Shown one piece after another: positions 5,892 through 10,223 of a stretch of DNA of 10,223 bases. How positions within the stretch are numbered: position 1 is the first letter of the stretch; each line of letters opens with the position of its first letter. A program made the position numbers and the translations under genes. Origin of the DNA: Gammaproteobacteria bacterium (GTDB lineage: Bacteria; Pseudomonadota; Gammaproteobacteria; QNFN01); the NCBI GenBank assembly GCA_003645555.1, contig QNFN01000034.1, positions 1 through 10,223 on the forward strand. Reading direction: 5' to 3'. The notes beneath the pieces are model-generated. The model was not told the origin of the DNA. It saw only the letters and a program-made list of their open reading frames with translations, and searched no databases.

Positions 5892-6359
5892 TTAGAGCGG
5901 CAGCAGGCGCCCGGCGGCGGCTACGGTCGCGGTCACGAGACCGAGCAGCAGGTTGGCGCCAACGATCTGCCGGATCCGGTTCAGTGCCGCCGCCGCCGCC
6001 GGCAGTTCATCGGCATCGAGCGCCGTCTGCAGGGTGCGCCAGGGGCCGAAATAGAGGAGCAGGAACAGGGCGATCATCAGCCAACCGGTGGCCTGCATCA
6101 GGTGCACGTGCCAACCCACCGCACCCAATCCCCCGTAGAGTCCGAAGACCAGTCCGTAGCCGGTCAGGGGCAGTCCGACCACCGCGCCCCAGACCCACGG
6201 GAAGAAGCGGTTGAAAACTCCACGCCAGAGCGGCAGCCGCAGCGGCGGTTCCAGTCCGGTTGCCGCGACCGGGCGCAGCACCTGGTAGGCGAAGAACATG
6301 CCACCGACCCAGAGCAGGGCGAGCAGTTGGTGGATGGCGAGGGCAGCGGCAAGGGTCAT
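5892..6359 (-). CDS. CopD-like small integral membrane protein
   Basis: From the ATG at 6359 the protein has 155 residues and four hydrophobic segments, at about 5-27, 55-77, 86-105 and 130-150. The opening AIHQLLALLWVGGMFFAY (8-25) is the pattern of the CopD/DUF4149-like membrane family (His in TM1, then W-x-GG). Other candidate ligands are His84 and His86 before or at the third segment. CopD proteins are linked to copper uptake or act as small haem-type membrane proteins, but the exact role here is not shown. An in-frame ATG at 6389 would add ten residues (Pro/Arg-rich, not hydrophobic) and I consider it less likely; neither start has a clear Shine-Dalgarno. The TAA stop at 5892-5894 is part of the MITE target duplication, so the gene survived the insertion intact. 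It is divergent from rpe. Confidence 0.78.
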   Translation of the reverse strand: MTLAAALAIHQLLALLWVGGMFFAYQVLRPVAATGLEPPLRLPLWRGVFNRFFPWVWGAVVGLPLTGYGLVFGLYGGLGAVGWHVHLMQATGWLMIALFLLLYFGPWRTLQTALDADELPAAAAALNRIRQIVGANLLLGLVTATVAAAGRLLPL

Positions 6360-6515
6360 CGGGCGGTCCGGGCAGCCATGAGGGCGCATCAGTCTAGCGC
6401 GGATAGTTCATCATGGCCCCGCAGGCTGGCGGAATTTGCAGCTGTCGGCCGCCTTGATGGATTGTCCGGTCCAATATGCCGACGGCGCTCTATGGGGGCA
6501 TAAAGCCACTTCCGG

Positions 6516-6543
6516 TTGAATCTTCAGGATGATCGTTTAGAGT
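6516..6543 (+). promoter_or_regulatory. Weak candidate promoter for rpe-gph (and possibly trp)
   Basis: The 230 bases between the divergent CopD-like and rpe genes (6360-6589) hold no gene. TTGAAT (6516-6521) and TAGAGT (6538-6543), 16 bases apart, make a partial sigma-70 match (4 of 6 for the -10), giving a leader of roughly 40 bases before rpe. This is the best pair I found by eye and is low confidence. Confidence 0.25.
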
Positions 6544-6589
6544 GACCCGACGCGGCTGCCATGGCCCGTCACGCGAGGGAGAGCAAGTG

Positions 6590-7270
6590 ATGTCTGACTA
6601 CCTGATTGCGCCGTCGATCCTGTCGGCCGACTTCGCCCGGCTCGGCGAGGAGGTCGACCGGGTGCTGGAGGCCGGCGCCAACCTGGTCCACTTCGACGTC
6701 ATGGACAACCATTACGTGCCGAACCTGACCATCGGACCGCTGGTCTGCGAGGCGCTGCGCAAGCACGGTGTGACCGCGCCGATTGACGTCCACCTGATGG
6801 TGCGTCCGGTCGACCGCATCATTCCGGACTTCGCCGCGGCCGGTGCCGACTACATCACCTTCCACCCGGAGGGTTCGGAGCATGTCGATCGTTCGCTGGC
6901 GCTGATTCGCGACTCGGGCTGCAAGGCGGGGCTGGTGTTCAACCCGGCGACGTCGCTCGATGTCCTCGAGTGGGTCATCGACAAGGTCGACATGATATTG
7001 ATCATGTCGGTCAACCCCGGGTTCGGAGGGCAGTCATTCATCCCTGCGGCGTTGGAGAAACTGCGCCGGGCGCGAGCCCTGATCGACACCAGCGGGCGTC
7101 CGATCCGCCTCGAGATCGACGGTGGCGTCAAGATCGACAATATCCGCGAGATTGCCGAGGCCGGGGCGGACACCTTCGTCGCCGGCTCGGCGATCTTCAA
7201 CACCGACGACTACCAAGCCACCATCACCGCGATGCGCGAGCAGCTGGCGGCGGTGCAGGCGTCGGCTTGA
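6590..7270 (+). CDS. rpe: Ribulose-phosphate 3-epimerase
   Basis: A 226-residue cytosolic TIM-barrel enzyme that interconverts D-ribulose 5-phosphate and D-xylulose 5-phosphate in the pentose phosphate pathway (and the Calvin cycle where present). Family signatures are complete: [16 protein letters not shown] (6-21), [17 protein letters not shown] (34-50), VHLMV (67-71), [12 protein letters not shown] (139-150) and EIDGGV (175-180). The metal-binding set His34, Asp36, His68 and Asp177 is in place, with Asp36 and Asp177 as the acid/base pair. I chose the ATG at 6590 because it is preceded by the purine-rich GAGGGAGAG (6575-6583) and gives the canonical N-terminus; a GTG at 6542 in the same frame would add 16 unlikely residues. 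The stop TGA at 7268-7270 is closely followed by gph. Confidence 0.97.
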   Translation: MSDYLIAPSILSADFARLGEEVDRVLEAGANLVHFDVMDNHYVPNLTIGPLVCEALRKHGVTAPIDVHLMVRPVDRIIPDFAAAGADYITFHPEGSEHVDRSLALIRDSGCKAGLVFNPATSLDVLEWVIDKVDMILIMSVNPGFGGQSFIPAALEKLRRARALIDTSGRPIRLEIDGGVKIDNIREIAEAGADTFVAGSAIFNTDDYQATITAMREQLAAVQASA

Positions 7271-7296
7271 GCCGCGTCTTGTCGGCCACCGCGGTC

Positions 7297-7974
7297 GTGA
7301 CGCCGAGGTTCGCACCGAAGCTGTTGCTGCTGGATCTCGATGGCACGCTGGTCGACAGCGTCCCCGACCTGGCCGCGGGGGTGAACCGTAGGCTCGACGC
7401 CCTTGGCCGCCCGCCGGCCCACCAGGACGACGTGCGCAACTGGGTTGGCAACGGCGCCGTGCGCCTGGTCAAACGGGCGTTGGTCGGAGCGCTGGACGGT
7501 GAGCCCGAGATGGCCGAGTTCGAGCGGGCGATGCCGCTGTTCCTCGATTTCTACGCCGAAGAGAATTGCCGCCACAGCCAGCCCTACCCGACCACCCGGG
7601 CGACGCTCGCGCGGCTGGTCGGTTCCGGCTTGCCGCTGGCCTGCGTCACCAACAAGCCGGCCGACTTCACGCTGCCGATGCTCGAGCAGCTCGGGCTGCG
7701 CGACTACTTCGGCCTGGTCGTCGCCGGCGATACCGTCAGTGCGGTCAAGCCCGACCCGGCGCCCTTGCTCCATGCTACGGATTTCTTTAAAGTTCCGGCC
7801 GGTGATGCACTAATGGTCGGTGACTCGATCAACGACATCCAGGCGGCACGAGCCGCCGGTATGCCGATCATCTGCGTCAGCTACGGTTACAATCATGGCC
7901 GCGACATTCGCCTTGCCGCACCCGATGCGGTGATCGACTCGCTGGCCGAGCTCGAAGAGCTGCTCGACACCTGA
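7297..7974 (+). CDS. gph: Phosphoglycolate phosphatase (HAD superfamily)
   Basis: A HAD-superfamily phosphatase that removes phosphate from 2-phosphoglycolate, a by-product of DNA 3'-end repair and of Rubisco oxygenation. Motif I is LLDLDGTLVDS (11-21), with nucleophile Asp13 and Asp15. Motif II is CVTNKP (116-121) with Thr118, motif III is Lys151 in AVKPDPAPLL, and motif IV is MVGDSINDIQAARAAG (173-188) with Asp176 and Asp180. The alpha-helical cap lies between motifs I and II. With the GTG at 7297 the protein has 225 residues, about the family norm. Alternatives in the same frame are TTG at 7279 and a TTG at 7267 that would overlap the rpe stop; none has a strong Shine-Dalgarno, so the exact start is uncertain. 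The rpe-gph-trpE order is a common gammaproteobacterial arrangement. Stop at 7974. Confidence 0.93.
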   Translation: MTPRFAPKLLLLDLDGTLVDSVPDLAAGVNRRLDALGRPPAHQDDVRNWVGNGAVRLVKRALVGALDGEPEMAEFERAMPLFLDFYAEENCRHSQPYPTTRATLARLVGSGLPLACVTNKPADFTLPMLEQLGLRDYFGLVVAGDTVSAVKPDPAPLLHATDFFKVPAGDALMVGDSINDIQAARAAGMPIICVSYGYNHGRDIRLAAPDAVIDSLAELEELLDT

Positions 7975-7978
7975 ATAT

Positions 7979-8035
7979 ATGGACATCTCACGGATAACGA
8001 CCTTCATGGGCATCTGCTGGCGATGGCGCGTCTGA
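7979..8035 (+). CDS. trpL: Candidate trp leader peptide (18 aa, Trp-Arg-Trp)
   Basis: A short frame between gph and trpE reads MDISRITTFMGICWRWRV and stops with TGA at 8033-8035. Two tandem-spaced Trp codons (8018-8020, 8024-8026) just before the stop, 50 bases upstream of trpE, match the logic of a tryptophan-sensing leader such as E. coli trpL, where Trp codons also sit near the stop. The first ATG at 7979 lacks a good Shine-Dalgarno; the ATG at 8006 would give a 9-residue peptide with the same Trp codons. The stop codon lies in the loop of a CGCGT/ACGCG hairpin (8027-8031 with 8036-8040). No GC-rich hairpin with a U-tract follows, so if it regulates, the mechanism is not a textbook intrinsic terminator. 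It is also too short for length-based gene finding. Confidence 0.55.
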   Translation: MDISRITTFMGICWRWRV

Positions 8036-8071
8036 ACGCGTGACCGTCCCGCTTGCCCGACAGCCGTTGCC
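8019..8071 (+). promoter_or_regulatory. Possible RNA fold in the trpE leader involving the Trp codons
   Basis: GGCGATGG (8019-8026, covering the Trp codons) can pair along its whole length with CCGTTGCC (8064-8071), using two G-U wobbles, enclosing the 5-bp CGCGT/ACGCG hairpin. A ribosome stalled on the Trp codons would block this pairing, which ends just before the weak GAAG ribosome binding site of trpE (8073-8076). GGGCA (8008-8012) could instead pair with TGCCC (8054-8058). These are hand-drawn pairings without energies. Confidence 0.3.
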
Positions 8072-8085
8072 TGAAGTGATGTCCC

Positions 8086-9573
8086 ATGAAACCTGAAGAG
8101 TTCGTCCGCCTCGCCGCCGCCGGCTACAACCGGATTCCGATCGTCCGTGAAGTTCTCGCCGACCTCGACACCCCACTCAGCACCTACCTGAAGCTGGCCG
8201 ACGGCCCCTACTCGTACCTGCTTGAGTCGGTGCAGGGCGGCGAGCAGTGGGGTCGCTACTCGATCATCGGCCTGCCGTGCCGGACCCGCGTCAAGATCAG
8301 CGGCCAGCGGGTGACCCTGGAACGCGACGGCCAGCCGCCCGAGATCACCGAGGAGGCCGATCCGCTGGCCTGGATCGAGGCCTTCGCCCAGCGCTACCGG
8401 GTGCCGCAGCTCGACCATCTGCCACGTTTCACCGGCGGCCTGGTCGGCTACTTCGGCTACGACACCATCGGCTACGTCGAGCCGCGCCTCGCCGGCGATC
8501 CGGGTCCCGACCCGCTCGGCAACCCGGACATCCTGTTGATGCTCTCCGAGGAGGTCGTGGTCTTCGACAACCTTAGCGGCAAGCTGTCGGTCATCGTCCA
8601 CGCCGATCCGGAGGAGTACGACGCCCTGGCGCGGGCCGAGCGCCGCATCGATCAGTTGGTCCGCCACCTCCGTGGTCTCTCCCCGACCTATCGCCATCGC
8701 GGTGGCACGCACAAGGTCAGCGAGGACGATTTCACTTCCGGTTTCACCCAGCAGGGATTTGAGGCGGCGGTGGCGCGGGTCAAGGAGTACATCGCCGCCG
8801 GCGACGTGATGCAGGTGGTGCTGTCGCAACGCCTGTCGATCCCGTTCGCCCATGCGCCGCTCGACCTCTACCGTGCGCTGCGCATGCTCAACCCGTCGCC
8901 GTACATGTTCTTCCTCAACCTCGATGACTTCCACGTCGTCGGCTCGTCACCGGAGATCCTGACCCGGCTCGAGGACGGCGAGGTGACGGTGCGGCCGATC
9001 GCCGGCACCCGGCCGCGCGGTGCCGACGAGGCCGAAGATGCCGCCCTCGAGGCCGAGTTGCTGGCCGACGAGAAGGAACGCGCCGAGCACCTGATGCTGA
9101 TCGACCTCGGCCGTAATGATGTCGGCCGGGTCGCCGAGACCGGGACGGTCAAGGTGCGTGAGCAGATGAAGGTCGAACGCTACTCGCACGTGATGCACAT
9201 CGTGTCGATGGTCAGCGGACAGATCAGAAAGGAGTACTCGGCCATCGATGCCCTGCGCGCGACGTTTCCAGCCGGCACGGTCTCCGGGGCACCGAAGATC
9301 CGCGCCATGGAGATCATCCGTGAACTCGAGCCGGTCAAGCGCGGTGTCTATGCCGGCGCGGTCGGCTACATCCGTTGGCATGGCAACATGGACACGGCGA
9401 TTGCCATCCGTACCGCGGTGATCAAGGATGACGTTTTGCACATCCAGGTCGGCGCCGGCATCGTCTACGATTCCGACCCGACGCGCGAGTGGGACGAGAC
9501 CATGAACAAGGGCCGCGCCGTGTTCCGTGCGGTGGCCCTGGTCGAGGGTGGCCTCGACGACCTGACCGGGTAG
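8086..9573 (+). CDS. trpE: Anthranilate synthase component I
   Basis: A 495-residue chorismate-binding enzyme. With the TrpG glutaminase it converts chorismate and glutamine (or ammonia) to anthranilate and pyruvate, the first committed step of tryptophan synthesis, in the cytoplasm. The N-terminal domain carries the tryptophan feedback-binding LLES element (45-48) and [10 protein letters not shown] (117-126). The catalytic domain shows [14 protein letters not shown] (236-249), NPSPYMFFL (269-277), GSSPEIL (286-292), PIAGTRPRG (304-312), [11 protein letters not shown] (340-350), [18 protein letters not shown] (394-411) and [12 protein letters not shown] (454-465), ending with the NKGRA block. 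Nothing is truncated. The ATG at 8086 gives the usual N-terminus; the upstream GAAG is a weak ribosome binding site. Regulation is likely at two levels: feedback inhibition by Trp through LLES and possibly the leader peptide at 7979-8035. trpG follows after 6 bases. Confidence 0.97.
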   Translation: MKPEEFVRLAAAGYNRIPIVREVLADLDTPLSTYLKLADGPYSYLLESVQGGEQWGRYSIIGLPCRTRVKISGQRVTLERDGQPPEITEEADPLAWIEAFAQRYRVPQLDHLPRFTGGLVGYFGYDTIGYVEPRLAGDPGPDPLGNPDILLMLSEEVVVFDNLSGKLSVIVHADPEEYDALARAERRIDQLVRHLRGLSPTYRHRGGTHKVSEDDFTSGFTQQGFEAAVARVKEYIAAGDVMQVVLSQRLSIPFAHAPLDLYRALRMLNPSPYMFFLNLDDFHVVGSSPEILTRLEDGEVTVRPIAGTRPRGADEAEDAALEAELLADEKERAEHLMLIDLGRNDVGRVAETGTVKVREQMKVERYSHVMHIVSMVSGQIRKEYSAIDALRATFPAGTVSGAPKIRAMEIIRELEPVKRGVYAGAVGYIRWHGNMDTAIAIRTAVIKDDVLHIQVGAGIVYDSDPTREWDETMNKGRAVFRAVALVEGGLDDLTG

Positions 9574-9579
9574 ATCGCC

Positions 9580-10167
9580 ATGCTGGTCATGATCGACAAC
9601 TACGACTCCTTTACCTGGAACCTGGTGCAGTACTTCGGCGAGCTCGGCGAGGAGGTGCAGGTATTCCGCAACGACGCGGTGACACCGGAAGAGATCGCGG
9701 CCCTGAAACCGGACCAGCTGGTCATCTCGCCAGGGCCGTGCACCCCGAACGAAGCGGGTATCTCGTTGCAGGCGATCCGCCATTTCGCCGGCAAGGTGCC
9801 GATTCTCGGTGTTTGCCTCGGCCACCAGTGCATCGGCCAGTACTTCGGTGGCACCATCGTGCGCGCGCCGCGCATCATGCACGGCAAGGTGTCGCCGATA
9901 CACCATGCCGATGCCGGTGTTTTCCATGGTCTGCCGGAACCGCTGCAGGCGACACGCTACCATTCTCTGGTGATCGATCCGGGCCACGTCCCGGCTGATC
10001 TCGAGGTCACCGCATGGACCGAGGATGACGACGGTAGCCGCGAGGCGATCATGGGGGTGCGTCATCGCGTGTTGCCGGTTGAGGGAGTGCAGTTCCACCC
10101 TGAATCGATCCTCAGCGAAGCTGGCCACCAGCTGCTGCGCAACTTCCTGGCCGCCCGGCCGGCCTGA
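9580..10167 (+). CDS. trpG: Anthranilate synthase component II, glutamine amidotransferase
   Basis: A 195-residue class I (triad) glutamine amidotransferase that supplies ammonia to TrpE; such subunits may also serve PabB in p-aminobenzoate synthesis (hence the alternative name pabA). It opens with the typical [18 protein letters not shown]. The oxyanion strand is [13 protein letters not shown] (48-60), the nucleophile is Cys79 in GVCLGHQ (77-83), and the triad is completed by His173 and Glu175 in QFHPES (171-176). The length is standard for a free-standing subunit. Only 6 bases separate it from trpE and 18 bases from trpD, so TrpE and TrpG are expected to be made together in equal amounts. 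Confidence 0.96.
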   Translation: MLVMIDNYDSFTWNLVQYFGELGEEVQVFRNDAVTPEEIAALKPDQLVISPGPCTPNEAGISLQAIRHFAGKVPILGVCLGHQCIGQYFGGTIVRAPRIMHGKVSPIHHADAGVFHGLPEPLQATRYHSLVIDPGHVPADLEVTAWTEDDDGSREAIMGVRHRVLPVEGVQFHPESILSEAGHQLLRNFLAARPA

Positions 10168-10185
10168 TACGGGAGAACCGAAACA

Positions 10186-10223
10186 ATGGACATGCAGACC
10201 GCGATTCGCGCCGTGACCGAACG
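10186..10223 (+). CDS. trpD: Anthranilate phosphoribosyltransferase, N-terminal fragment (runs off the right edge)
   Basis: Only 12 complete codons are in the window, reading MDMQTAIRAVTE, with the next codon cut by the edge. An ATG at 10186 preceded by GGGAGAA (10171-10177) at good spacing, 18 bases after trpG, and the position after trpE-trpG point to trpD, which transfers the phosphoribosyl group of PRPP to anthranilate. The call rests on context and on the short helical start typical of TrpD; no catalytic motif is visible. An in-frame second ATG at 10192 is the alternative start. Confidence 0.75.
   Translation, partial: MDMQTAIRAVTE

Noticed and set aside
5877..6503. 208-codon plus-strand frame starting in the MITE and crossing the CopD-like gene
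   Set aside because: It is antisense to a four-segment membrane protein with a recognisable CopD-like start, and is Gln/Arg/Gly-rich, as expected for the complement of hydrophobic codons.
6970..7296. Upstream extension of the gph frame into rpe as a longer or fused protein
   Set aside because: The extra 109 residues lie in a different frame from rpe and read as Arg/His-rich shadow sequence; the HAD domain begins only after 7297.
8036..8085. Intrinsic terminator in the trpE leader
   Set aside because: I looked for a GC-rich hairpin followed by a T-run and found none; the segment is C-rich with no run of T longer than two.
7810..8934. 374-codon open frame on the minus strand across the gph end and trpE start
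   Set aside because: Antisense shadow of gph, the leader and trpE; its composition mirrors the codon bias of the real genes and it has no family features.
8947..10128. 393-codon open frame on the minus strand across trpE and trpG
   Set aside because: It is antisense to two strongly recognisable genes in high-GC DNA, with a His/Asp/Arg-rich composition typical of shadow frames and no recognisable motif.

Overview
This window is a GC-rich, gene-dense chromosomal segment. It most likely comes from a gammaproteobacterium, possibly in the Chromatiales/Ectothiorhodospiraceae range. The assignment rests on gene content and order (an rpe-gph-trpE-trpG-trpD run, ZapE, PpsR-type regulators) and is inference, since no rRNA or other taxonomic marker is present. 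I see no rRNA, tRNA, CRISPR array or intact transposase gene.

Left part (1-6359), all on the minus strand, so reading from right to left: a small CopD-like membrane protein; a 159-bp MITE-like element inserted exactly after that gene's stop codon; zapE (AFG1-type ATPase); a small cupin protein; a PpsR-type PEP synthase/PPDK regulatory protein (copy 2); a class I SAM-dependent methyltransferase; a second PpsR-type protein (copy 1); a membrane-anchored DUF3179 protein; and the N-terminal 150 residues of an NAD(P)-binding SDR-like protein that runs off the left edge. From zapE to ppsR copy 1 the genes overlap by 4 bp or lie 2-15 bp apart, which looks like one transcription unit. The DUF3179 and SDR genes follow after 70-bp and 58-bp gaps.

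Right part (6590-10223), plus strand, divergent from the left block: rpe (ribulose-5-phosphate 3-epimerase), gph (phosphoglycolate phosphatase), a candidate trp leader peptide with two Trp codons, trpE, trpG and the first 12 codons of trpD. This is a pentose phosphate/carbon salvage pair followed by the anthranilate branch of tryptophan synthesis.

The points most worth a second look are: (1) two diverged PpsR-type kinase/phosphotransferase paralogs flanking a methyltransferase, one of which has Cys where a near-invariant N-terminal Asp is expected; (2) the MITE with 18-bp perfect terminal inverted repeats and a TTAG target duplication that preserves the stop codon of the CopD-like gene and forms the upstream edge of the zapE promoter region; (3) a candidate trp leader peptide ending in a Trp-Arg-Trp run directly before trpE, with alternative pairings but no U-tract terminator. 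Otherwise this is ordinary housekeeping DNA, and I found no clear sign of an undescribed multi-gene system.
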